Shown: positions 21,237-31,400 of the stretch, in pieces
How positions within the stretch are numbered: the stretch's first letter is position 1
Layout of the letters: the number at the start of each line of letters is the position of its first letter
NCBI GenBank assembly: GCA_963281255.1
Contig: OY725489.1
Location: 248,001 to 312,000 of the forward strand
Source of the DNA: Aphrocallistes beatrix
Taxonomy: Eukaryota > Porifera > Hexactinellida > Sceptrulophora > Aphrocallistidae
Direction: 5' to 3'
DNA length: 64,000 nt
Made by a program: the position numbers and the translations under genes
The notes under the pieces: generated by a model
The model's database searches: none
What the model was told of the DNA's origin: nothing
What the model saw: only the letters and a program-made list of their open reading frames with translations

Positions 21237-21989
21237 AATGTTTATTTTGTTGTTTGATTGTTTGTTACTATTATTGTCTAATTATAGAAATGTGTCCAGG
21301 ATATAAACTTTCTATTATTTTATTTTCGAAAGCTAATTTTCTCCACCATGTGTATCTTGAGCCAATTGTCACAAACGAAAACCACTATACATGATGGTGA
21401 TAGGTGGCATATGACCCCATTGTGATGAAAATTGCTTTCAGATACTATAAGTCCTTAGAAATACAGGCAGCCCTCACCGTTCGCTTTACTCTGTCATTTT
21501 AGGGGCTATACAAAAGGCTGAAAATTTAAAAGAATGTGTATATTAATATATCTCAAGTATGGCAAAATTTCATCAAGAATGATAACTCATCACTCTGTTA
21601 TGACGTCATCATCACGTATCAAAAAAAACAACAACAATTTAAAACTGACAAATTTGATCATCTTTCGAGCGATATTGATTATAAAAGTAAGACACACATA
21701 TTTAGAGATAATATTCTCTTATAATTAATCGATGTGAGCCTAGGCGTCCAGAAGGTACCGCCGGAGGACACAAATTGTCTACTAGCCAAACAGCGCAAGC
21801 AAGCGAAGCGCACTTGTCTGATTTAAAACTTTCAAATATTCCCTTTATTTCAGTATACTCCTGGAAAGGAATGATTTGTTATGAGTTTATGAACACAATC
21901 ACCAACCTACCATTATAGCCATGGCAGAAAGAATCAGATGCCACCCACAATCAATGAATTATAATATTCAACATACTTTCAACAACCTC

Positions 21990-22139
21990 GTAGCCAATCA
22001 GTAAATTCCCTAATTATAGATTAGTTTCCATTGTAACCATTGACGTAAATTGGTATTATCATATTACATATAATACAGATTGTGTCTTAGTTAAAGTATA
22101 ATATTTCTATTCAACAAGATTCTTCCTAAGTCATAAGCA
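21990..22139 (+). promoter_or_regulatory. Conserved NHL-gene proximal promoter, copy 2
   Basis: This is the same block as upstream of copy 1: GCCAATCAGT, then ATTGACGTAAATTGG (TGACGTAA at 22041-22048, one base off the palindrome), then ATATAATACAGATTGTG. It lies directly before the ATG at 22140. Confidence 0.55.
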
Positions 22140-23399
22140 ATGGCAACCAATATTCAAGAAAATATTCAAGAAAATATTCAAGATATTATCCCTTACGACA
22201 CAATTGCGCATTTCGATCGCATCGCCGCGCGAATCACGGACACATTGAATGGCCTGATCGATCAGCTGATCGAGAGGAGAGACACTCTCTGCCAAGTAGT
22301 GGCACATCTTCGCGATGACTTCCACAACAAAGAGTCGACTCGTGTCGCAGCCATCGAAGAGTTGGATCAAACTCAGCTGCATCTGAATCAAATGAGTAAA
22401 TTGAACATTAACCTCCCCGCTCACGAGCAAGCAGGACTCGTGTACGAACAGTACAAGCAGCAGCTGTGTGTTCCCACCCCACTCCCCAACCTCTCCTTCT
22501 CCTGTCCCACCCTCTCCCTCCTTCAGTCCCAGATAGAGCAGTTCGGAGAGATAGTCCAGCTGGAAGTACCGCATTACTCTCAAAAGACACAACCCATCCT
22601 AACCGCTGGGACGAAAGGGAAAGGTGACAAGCAGCTTGATGGTGCGGGACTGTCTCTAGACGAAGTGAATGAGAAGGTTTATATAGCAGATTGTGGGAAC
22701 AGTCGCGTACTGGTACTGTCCTTCCAAGGAGAGTTCCTATCTCACTTTGGAGAGGAAGTACTATCCAGACCTTGTGGAATATCAGTCAGTGATAATCACA
22801 TCCTCGTAACAGACCATGGTAATGAGACGCTATTCCAGTTCTGTAAGAACAGCCACCAACTACTCAACAGAGCTGGTGGTGAGGGGAGTAATGAAGGACA
22901 GCTGTCTTTTCCACGGGGATTAAGTGTGGACTGTAATGGAGACGTGTTTGTAGCTGAGTTATGGAACAACAGAGTATCCGTGTTCTCTAACCTCCTACAA
23001 TACAAACTGACTATCGGACAAGGATCGCTATATCTCCCTCATGACGTGAATCTATCGACAGATAAAGTGGTTGTACTAGACACGAGTCCCACCTGTATCC
23101 ACTTCTTCTCCAGAAGTGGAGACCTCCTTACTTCCTGCTTAACTCAGCGAGTAAATCAGGGATGTTTGGTACTGAATCCTAATTTCTTCTGTTTGGACAG
23201 TCAACAGAATATCCTCGTTAGTGACTATGGACACCATGCCATCAAGATACTCTCAAACTCCGGGGAGCTCCTCCACACCATTGGAAGGAAAGGGAACGGG
23301 AAAGGAGAATTCATTAATCCATGTGGTATTGCCATTTCTAATTCTGGCATTTTGTTTGTATTGTCTGAGAATCCTAATTATTGTTTACAATTATTCTAA
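22140..23399 (+). CDS. Coiled-coil NHL-propeller protein B
   Basis: 419 residues, no intron, tandem duplicate of the gene at 20001. The N-terminus has an expanded NIQENIQENIQDI repeat. The coiled coil is nearly identical to copy A (IAHFDRIAARITDTL and onward). The propeller differs at clustered positions: SRPCG for IKPWG, DHGNE for DWGYH, ELWNN for DQRNH, YLPHD for RFPRD, DTSPT for DWSPN, LNPNF for WYPEF, DYGHH for DCAHH. The frame is intact and ends CLQLF like its paralogues. It probably has the same structure as copy A with a different binding specificity; this is inferred from the pattern of change. Confidence 0.88.
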   Translation: MATNIQENIQENIQDIIPYDTIAHFDRIAARITDTLNGLIDQLIERRDTLCQVVAHLRDDFHNKESTRVAAIEELDQTQLHLNQMSKLNINLPAHEQAGLVYEQYKQQLCVPTPLPNLSFSCPTLSLLQSQIEQFGEIVQLEVPHYSQKTQPILTAGTKGKGDKQLDGAGLSLDEVNEKVYIADCGNSRVLVLSFQGEFLSHFGEEVLSRPCGISVSDNHILVTDHGNETLFQFCKNSHQLLNRAGGEGSNEGQLSFPRGLSVDCNGDVFVAELWNNRVSVFSNLLQYKLTIGQGSLYLPHDVNLSTDKVVVLDTSPTCIHFFSRSGDLLTSCLTQRVNQGCLVLNPNFFCLDSQQNILVSDYGHHAIKILSNSGELLHTIGRKGNGKGEFINPCGIAISNSGILFVLSENPNYCLQLF

Positions 23400-23490
23400 A
23401 ATGTTTATTTTGTTTGTTTATTATTTTATAATTATAGAACTTAGTAGTGAATCAGTTTGTTTAATTATTTGTGTCGGTGTGGTGGGTGTG

Positions 23491-23590
23491 ACATGGCACA
23501 GTGGTTAGAGGGACGGGGCAGTGGCGTAGTCAGGGAGGAGTCAGTCCCCGGTTGGCGCACTTTGGGTGGAATCCCACCGCTTCAGTATTC
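23491..23590 (+). repeat. tRNA-like SINE head
   Basis: TGGCACAGTGGTTAGAG (from 23494) resembles a tRNA A box and GGTGGAATCCCACC (about 23566-23579) a B box. This suits a tRNA-derived SINE. The first part, TGTGGCACAGTGGTTTGAGA, recurs at about 38253. It does not fold as a functional tRNA. Confidence 0.45.
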
Positions 23591-24212
23591 CCGCATTGCG
23601 AGTCCCGCTGAAATATGTCTAATAAAAAGATGAATTTCTGTTTCTCTAACTTTCAACGTCCATTACTTCTACAAATATTAGCTAATTTGAATTGTATTAG
23701 TTAGGAAGTCCGGTCCAGTCTCCGCGGGACATCTCCAAGCTGTCGCAGTGGAGCTGAATCAGCTGCTGCAGACAACCTGGCAGCCAATCAGAAGCGCCTC
23801 TGGGCGCCAGTCGCTCAACAGCATGACAACTGTAATACAGTATTGATAAAGGCTAAAATTAATATGTTCAATTATAAATTATATTTAGTAAATATTAACT
23901 CACAAGCGCGCTTCGCTTCCTTGCGCTGAGCGGCGGACACTATGTGTCTGCAGATTTACCCAGTGGGCGCTTGGGGATATTAGAGAAACAATACGTCGCT
24001 TTCTTGTTTTATACTAAGTACGCTGGATTGTCATTTGTCTACGGTTACATTGATGAAATCAGAACTGTAGCAGAAATTGTTTCGTGATAAATATAATTTA
24101 CTTTCATATCTCTACGACTTCTCAATTCTTCAATCAATTCGGACAAACAAACAAACAAACAAACAAAAAATCCTGGAGTTTTAATATATAAGATAGTTCC
24201 ATATTGTATCAC
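23591..24212. other. Gap with a coding-like minus-strand stretch and dispersed repeats
   Basis: The minus strand of about 23718-23830 reads as a possible exon (LPGCLQQLIQLHCDSLEM) after a TTACAG acceptor, but I cannot assign it or find its partners. Near 23905-23945 is an inverted copy of the AAGCGAAGCGC-type repeat. A (CAAA)n run is at 24144-24166. Otherwise nothing is seen. Confidence 0.3.
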
Positions 24213-25020
24213 CGCATGAAGGCTAATATCGCGGCAGACTGTGTATGCTCATGATCTGCCTCGACAAGACAAAGGAAGTGGATCTGTTCAACGCTCTGAA
24301 ATGCTGCAAGTCTCCTGAGCTGACGTGGAAGAGGAGACCTCATCGATTCTTGGAAGAAGTCAGGAGTCATTGCCAGGCTACATATGTCGAAGACGAGGAG
24401 AGGAAGGTAGATACCATGGATGATGATGATAACGACTATAATGATGAGATCGATGCCATGGAGGACAGCCTCTCTGTTCCCTCCGGAGATACTGACATCT
24501 ACCGTCTGATGGAGGTAGAAACGATGATGATGAAGGAGGGAGAGAATGTGGAACCTGAGAAACAGGAGGAAGTCAATGAGGTGAACTCCACTGACGAACC
24601 TCAAATACCTCAAGCACAAACAACCGATTCATCGCTTCTGCTTGGACCTCCAATGGAGACTACCAAACTCGAGGAACTCTTGCGGAGACCTCACAAGCAG
24701 ACGGTGAGGACTGGTTTATCCTCCCAAACCACTGGGATTTGATACGTACTTCATACTTTGTGCTAACACTCACTGACTTGATATTGCATACTAGTAGTAT
24801 GATAGCTAAAGTTAATGTTCTACGTTATGGAATGCTGAACACTGTTTTTTTATTACTATCGTTTTTCTTTTATGACGATGCCATGGTGACAGCCTCTCTG
24901 TCCCTTTGGATGGCCGATTCCACAACAGACCAGCTGTACTCACTATACGATATAAACTAACTATAGACACTGACCATTGGCACTGATCATAGAAGCTACA
25001 CATAGGAACCGACGATATAT
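24213..25020 (+). repeat. Three-copy dispersed repeat, copy 1, with conserved 165-codon ORF
   Basis: This block recurs at 39017-39846, and its 3' part at 35733-36375. It contains an ORF (24245-24742) starting MLMICLDKTKEVDLF, with an acidic low-complexity middle (DDDDNDYNDEID) and a Glu-rich tail. The same ORF is intact at 39048-39545, so it may be under selection or very young. After the ORF come CACTATACGATATAAAC and the tandem-type words ACACTGACCATTGGCAC. I do not recognise the protein. It may be the end of a mobile element or of a duplicated gene. Confidence 0.5.
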
Positions 25021-25629
25021 GGCGGACCAAGAATTCACTTACAAATTTAAGAAGAGTTGCCTCGCATTTGGTATCAAATATTTGCATGGGAAACTTCTGT
25101 GAAAATCCACCTAGCAACTTAATCCTGAGATGTGAACAGAGGTGTCGCCAATGCTTGAGAATGATAGGGCTGTCAGCCTAGAGAAGGTGAACGTCGATCT
25201 GACGATACTCAAGCACGAACCCAGAAGTGTGAAACTGGAAGATGAGACGACGTACAACGAAATTGAATATTTGAAGGAAATTGCTTTTATGGTATTTGCT
25301 GGAAACCCAAATGAACTGACACAGATCTCCTCTGGAAGCACAACGTTGCAATCAAGCAGTGAGTCTGTAGTTCTCCTTCATGGTAGCAGTGAACAATAAT
25401 CAGCTGTAAGAATACTCTCAATTCCCAGTGGAGTAGCGCATCCTTAGGAAAAGGACAGATCAAATGAGTCACTATCCATTATAGACAGTAAGTGACTGTA
25501 TAAGAAATGGTCTTACTCGATGCCACTCACAGACACTAGACTAGATTACGGTATCTCTTCTTCCCGCTCTTTCTGACGAAGTATTTCTTCGTCAGAATGA
25601 GCGGGGCAGGAATCCAAAAAACTGATTTT
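25021..25629. other. Gap with one small unassigned ORF
   Basis: An 85-codon ORF (25142-25399, MSPMLENDRAVSLEKVNVDL and onward) looks moderately protein-like but has no recognisable family and no clear splice partners. A short inverted pair, CTTTCTGACGAAGTATTTC / GTCAGA, lies near 25570-25600. Nothing else is supported. Confidence 0.25.
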
Positions 25630-25804
25630 CGAAATCGGGTTATTTTGACACCGGGTTTTTTTGTCCCATTGGGTTATTTTGTCGTCAAGTCAGTGTAAAA
25701 ATTGTTTTATTCAATTCAATTATAAAATACTCGGATTATTTTGTCTATCGGGTTATTTTGTCGTTTTGGCAGTGCAATCAAATGGACAAAATAACCCGAT
25801 TTCG
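25630..25804. mobile_element. 175-bp foldback MITE with GGGTTATTTTGTC repeats
   Basis: The termini CGAAATCGGGTTATTTTG (from 25630) and its reverse complement (ending 25804) match over 18 bp. Inside, the GGGTTATTTTGTC motif occurs twice more in the left orientation (about 25670 and 25750), with degenerate forms near 25651 and 25733. It has no coding capacity. I see no clear target duplication. Confidence 0.65.
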
Positions 25805-25839
25805 ACTGTAGTTCCAAATGATGGTCATGCTGTTTTGGC

Positions 25840-26330
25840 TATTCAACTCCCTACATTCCTACATTCCAGAGCTACATTCCAGAGACTCATGGTAAGACAT
25901 TCCAGGGAGTGGAACAGTCCAGTGCTTTGTGGATGATTGTTTGATTTCCACTGAGACATATGAAGAGCATTTGGAGGATGTCAGCACAGCTTTTGAGAGG
26001 TTAAAGAGATCAAACATTCAATTAATGGCATACACGTGTCACTTTGGTTTCCAGGAAGTGAATTTCTTAGCCCACAGAATTAATGGAGTACGAAGCTCCT
26101 GGAGTCGATTAGGAAGCTACAGCTATTTACCCGCCCAACTCTGTACAAGGGTTCTTGTGGAGTTTAAATTGCTACCATACCTACCTCCCAAGAACAAATC
26201 GCACACCTGCTCACAAGCTGACAGGAAGGGAGCGCACTGGAATAGGATCAATGAATGTGAGGAGCTTTTAATGAATTGCGTTTTAAGCTGCTTAATGTAC
26301 TGTAACACTAGTCTTCCTGACTGGAATTGA
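25840..26330 (+). pseudogene. Ty3/Gypsy-type reverse transcriptase remnant
   Basis: The frames read ATFQRLM, then after a frameshift DDCLISTETYEEHLEDV, FERLKRSNIQL, CHFGFQEVNFLAHRI and a decayed continuation. This is the palm/fingers order of Ty3-type reverse transcriptases (the catalytic YxDD region followed by the EHL, CHFG and FLGH motifs). The middle is shifted and the thumb and RNase H parts are unreadable, so it is dead. No LTRs are seen nearby. Confidence 0.75.
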
Positions 26331-27059
26331 GATTGACGAGGAAACGAAACTAGTAAGCTAGGAGTGTCTGCGATTCAATCCCAAAAGGATCAACGAACTG
26401 GGATTCTCAAACCCATTCTGTGTTTCCTCTGCGTTGAGCGATTCCCAGAGGAAATATTCGAAAGTCAGGTAGAAGCCTGAGGCTAGGTCGCGGCTACTTA
26501 GAAAAGTATTTCACACTTGATTGCTTCACCCAAGAGTTCTCTACCCTCAGACATATCCCACTCCAGTGAATGAGGAGGCAGAGAAATCCACGACATTCAT
26601 TCTCCAATGGCTAATCGAGTGAAAGAACTCAAGCCATGTATCGTCCAGGAAACGAAATAAACTGACAAACCTGCTTAATAAGCCGAGTATGCATTAGTTT
26701 AGTTCCAATACTGTCTTCTGTAAATGGTTGAATTTGAATATCGGTTAGAAAGTATAAAAATACACAATACCTGCCTACAATCAGAGTCAGATTTCGGACA
26801 AGTCAAAGCTTTCACTACACGATCCAAACCTGAATCACCATAAATTGGTGTGAAAAATGATTACGTAGCCCAAACTGATGAAAATATAAATTCAGCTAAA
26901 GTGTATTGAATCTTCTCGAGTACTACCTATTAACAGTAGTATCACTGATGCATAAATAAATGTTTAATAACCTACCTAACGCAAATGGTGGGAGGGTATA
27001 AGAAAATATGACATCGTGTGACATAGGGAGGGGAATTTGTTGGATTTGAGGATTTCTGC
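26331..27059. other. Decayed sequence and first copy of a duplicated GTPase-flank block
   Basis: 26725-27060 aligns with 27348-27690 (shared GAATTTGAATATYGGTTAGA, ATCAGAGTCAGATTTCGG, TCTCGAGTACTAC, GGTGGGAGGGTATAAGAAAA). Its AAATTCAGCTAAA, ATTGAATCTTCT and TATCACTGATGCATA segment also recurs upstream of the second and third GTPase genes (49920-50000, 61260-61340). No gene is supported in 26331-26725. Confidence 0.5.
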
Positions 27060-27181
27060 GTTACGTAACGTCTGACGACTTCTTCTAATGTTTCTTCTTT
27101 TTCATCCTCTGAATCTGTGTGAATAGAATTCTTTCCATACGACCAAGCAGACACTGCCCAATCTGTTATCCTTCTAGCCAT
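27060..27181 (-). pseudogene. Very large GTPase relic, N-terminus only
   Basis: The minus strand starts MARRITDWAVSAWS and continues HTDSEDEKEETLEE, matching the first 35-40 residues of the GTPase at 47852 (MARWILSLITSLWR, DADDEKRGTLED). It then runs into unrelated repeat sequence. The upstream flank (27182-27290) matches the promoter blocks of the intact genes. It is the stump of a deleted or never completed copy. Confidence 0.75.
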
Positions 27182-27290
27182 CTGATATAATGTTTGCTAA
27201 TCAATTATAATGAGGACAACTGTATTGTTGGTGAATATTATTAAGCTAGTATTGGCTAATATTTTAGGAAATTGGTGTTAAATTATTCTC
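27182..27290 (-). promoter_or_regulatory. GTPase-family upstream block (relic copy)
   Basis: TTGGTGAATATTATTAAGCT, TTGGCTAATATTTTAG and GGTGTTAAATTATT match the blocks at 47853-47960 and 58560-58670. On the minus strand it reads toward the ATG through ACATTATATCAG, an acceptor-like end that suggests a 5' UTR intron. Confidence 0.5.
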
Positions 27291-28472
27291 GGAAATTTAT
27301 TTTAAGTTTTGCGAAGAAAAGTCCTTCGTCGATGTAGTTATGTACAGAGTTGAATTTGAATATTGGTTAGAACGTATAAAAATACACAAAACTTGCCTAC
27401 GATCAGAGTCAGATTTCGGGAAAGTCAAATCGTGTAGTAAAACTACACGATCCGTACCAAACCTGAATCACCATTAATTGATATGAAAAATGATTACGTA
27501 GTCTGAACAGATGAAAATATTAATTCAACTAAAGTACATTGAATATTCTCGAGTACTACTTATTAACAGTAGTATCACTGATGCATACATATATGTTTAA
27601 TAACCTACCTAACTCCAATGGTGGGAGGGTATAAGAAAATGTGTGACATAGGGAGGGGAATTTGTTGGATTGAGGATCTGACGACTCCTATAATGATGTT
27701 CGTCCATTATCAATTGCTCTGTTGCGTAACCCTCCTTCCATGGAAGCTTCTCTAGAATTGAGAGATTGAGACAAAGTTATACGCTATCTAGTTTTTAAAA
27801 AACATTTCACACCATGGATCTTTTTATTCTCAAGCCCAATAACATAAAATCTTCGAAAATAGCATTCTAAACACTAAGGCAATGGAAGTTGGTAAATTAT
27901 TGGACCATGGATGAAGTAGTATCCTCAAACATTTTCATAGCATTGAATATATCTACTTTATATTGCATGATAACTCGCTAAGTAAAAAAATGTATTACCA
28001 GTTAGGATATCATATATCAGTGAAATTGAATTCGGAGGGATTCTTTACAAACTAGCTCTACAACCAAGAATAATCAATAACAAGTGCCTCATATGGGGGA
28101 GTTCTCTTTTAGTTGAACTCCACTGTAACTTCAGAACAATATACATTTATAGCTAATTATGCCAAATCCGCATCTGGTCCTTCTGTGGGAGATGGGGTAA
28201 CCATAAACAAATATATGGCAATGGATGATAATCCTATCACAGATAGAATATTAGAATCGAAGCAAATATTAAACTAAATGCTATAAAAGAATATAACTAC
28301 TATAACTAGAACATCAATTAGCATCCTACATCACACACTAATGTTAAGCCTAGAGTCCTACGCTACTAACAGAGAAGTATCCTATGAGTTCAGAGATACG
28401 GAAAGTTAGGACCTATACTACACCTATAACTGCTAATTATAACACAACACACACTATACAATAATAACACAA
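27291..28472. other. GTPase spacer: duplicated block and conserved 3' flank
   Basis: 27348-27690 is the second copy of the block at 26725-27060. From about 27780 to 28470 the sequence matches the 3' flanks of the other GTPase genes (about 40470-41110 and 51480-51865), with shared words such as CTACATCACACACTAATGTT, AAGCCTAGAGTCCTA and AGAGATACGGAAAGTTAGG. No gene is seen. Confidence 0.5.
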
Positions 28473-31400
28473 TCAATTCTCCGCCTGGTAATCGATGAAA
28501 ATTTCTTCTTTGGGTTTAGTTTTCTCCCCTGAATGGAGAGTGTATTCAGAGGGAATTTTGTGACTAATATGCTTTCCTGACATGTTTTTGAAATCTGGGT
28601 GAGTACATTTAATCAAACCTGAAGGGCGGTAATCAACCTTCAGTTTGTCTATCTTATCTCTGATGTCTCTTTTCCAGCTGAATGGACAACCGTTTTCACA
28701 TTTTCCTCTCGCGGTAAAAATATCAAAGCATCCTTCTGTAGGTTCGTAATAAAAATGGGAAATGATATTCTTAATATCATATCCTGATTTCCAATCGCTT
28801 TCTGTAGTTGCTGTAGCTAGACCATGCAACATCGCTGATTCAGTTCCATCACCACCGTATGTGGTAATGGCATCAACAAAATCTTGTATGCTCTCTGCAT
28901 CAGTGGTAAATTCAGAATTATTCGGAAATTTTTCCACACATTCCTTTTCACTAACTGCGTGTCCGTGATAAACGATAATCCTAAAATACGACGTTCCCCC
29001 AAGTGCAGTATCTTCCATGAAATCTGAAACCCAATTTTTAATAGTGTTTATAGTTTCACCCATCAAACCAGTCCCATCAATAACAAAGCAGACGTAGTAT
29101 TTGAGATCAAATAAAGATTCGTAGATTTCCCTAGGAGAGGTGTAAGGAATGTATGTAATCTGTCTATCTCTTTTTTCGTAATACTTGAGTATTCCTCTTC
29201 CGAATATATTCCAGATCTTTTTCATTCTATCTCGGTTCTCTCTTTGTAAAGCTACATATTTTTTATCTGTAGGAAGGTTCCAGTCCCACTGATCACACTT
29301 CTCTTTAAACTCAGACCACTTCATGTTCTGTCCTGGAATGAGCACTGGTGAATCTTCCTTGTAGTCTTCACACATTAGTAATATCGTAGTTCTATTTTTG
29401 TTAGTATTCCAGACGTTTCCTCCCATTGAGCATATCTGATGACCTGTCAATATTTGACACTTCCCCTCTTGTGGATGAATTTCTTTCTCACAGAATTTGC
29501 CACAACTAGGACATTTACATGAACAGCTAGTGACGCGTGCGTCCAACTTTTCTTTTGTGTCTTTTAAAAGCTTCTCATAGTCAGCACTAGTTACTTTGTA
29601 TTCAAAGCAATTTAATGTACGCAGGAATTCATGAACGTACATTTTGATGTTGAAAATAGTCTCAGTACTCTTGAACATATTCGTATCGGTTAGCATTTTA
29701 AATATTTTTTCATCCAGTACTTGAGCAGGATGATGTGGTTTTTCAAATAGTACGTATGTGTCATGATGCCTCATCATTCTCACACCATCTACTTCAAAGA
29801 CGCCAGTGAAGAATTGATTGAATTCTTCTGGACTCACTTTGGGATTGAGGTACTTTTCAAGAAATAGTACCATTGCTTTAAACGGTGCTTCTCTTGTTTT
29901 AGGACCTAAATCACAAGCAGATTCTTTTGTTGCTGCTCCAGGAGCTACTTCAAAGTGGCTATCAGAATCTGTTCCTACTTCAAGGAGTCGATCTTTTTCT
30001 TTGCACATTCCTTCAAGCAGCTTTAAGAATTCCTCTAGGACAACTTTAATTATTGATATTTGTTTGAAGAATTGAATTTTCATATTTCTACTAATCTTGG
30101 CATTGAGTCTTTTTGAGAGTTTTTTCCACTCTTCTTGATACAAATTTTTCAGAGTTTGAATCCTATTACAGATGAACTGAACAACGAAATTATTTTCCTC
30201 AATTTGTAGGCTAGGATATGGGAAATCTTCGGGGAGAGGATCTGGAATAGGTGGCATTCCTATTAGTGGCCGGTTTTGAGCTTTTAATAGATTTAGAAGA
30301 TGAGTTCTGAATGCTTTCAATCTTTCCTCTTGTATTGACTTGCTTGCATATTGAATTTCTTCCGTAACTTTGTCATTTGCTAGAAGCAAAATATTTTTGT
30401 GCGAAAGTATTTCTGCTTCCTTTTCGAAATAGTCTTTATAAATGCTCCGTTCGCACGCAGTGTTGACTCCTCTCCAAATACTCGCCAAAAAATCTCCAGC
30501 AAATTTGTTAGCGATTGTCTGATCACTGTTTCTCATTTTTGTTCGGTCCCAATCTCCTCTTATCAATATTTTATTATCAACCTTTTGCAAGAAATACTCC
30601 AGATCATTTTCTTTTTTTTCGCTTTCATCAGATTTGTCCTCTCTTTGTTTCTCAAATTTTGCATTGAGAACTGATTTGAATGCAAAAGCGAACGCTAGCG
30701 TTGAGATCTTCCTCTCAGCTGCATTTGTTAATTTCGCTTCGATAAAATTAATTTCGTAATTCACGAGTTTGCAGATACGAGACAAAAAATCCACGATCTC
30801 CTTCACGGTTGAGTGAGAAATTGTCTGATCGCTCCCAGTGAATTCTTGTACGCGTTTAGAAATGTCAGTAATGAGTTTTTCCCATGTGCTTCTCTCAGGA
30901 TCAGTTGGATCTTCGAGGTTGGAAGCTAGCAGTAGTATCTGCTTTCTCTTCACAGGATTCCAGATGATGTCAGGATGGTTATAATAACCAGAACAATATC
31001 TTATTAATGGATAACATTCTGGTGGAACACATTTTCGAAAATCGAGATCAGGTTTCTTGTTGCGAACTTCTGTAATGTATAATGACTCTTTAGATAAGTA
31101 TTCACATTTTGATCTCCCTGGGTATGGTGTCATATCCTTTAGAGGTTCTCTGTTCTCTCTCCAAGGATAAATAAACTGATCAGCTTCTGAAAAGATATTA
31201 CTCTCATCGCGGAACTTTTTAAGTATTTCTTTGTTAAGCTCTTCTATTATCTTATCCATGTTAAATTTGAATTCACGAAAGAAATCATAAATTATGTTTT
31301 TGTTTTCCATTGTTTTTGATTCCAATCTGAATACAGAGTACAAATCATCAAATTTTTCGTCAAGATCAGATTCTTCTTCTTCTTTGGTATCGTCAATGAA

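Larger units (their letters stand above)
19290..23430 (+). repeat. Tandem duplication of an NHL-gene unit, about 2.14 kb each
   Basis: The start codons at 20001 and 22140 are 2,139 bp apart. The upstream flanks (19290-20000 and 21480-22139), coding regions and early 3' flanks align nearly end to end, apart from a duplicated NIQE codon block at the start of the second gene and small indels. Confidence 0.85.

Noticed and set aside
23491..23590. Functional tRNA gene
   Set aside because: A- and B-box-like words are present but no cloverleaf or anticodon stem forms.
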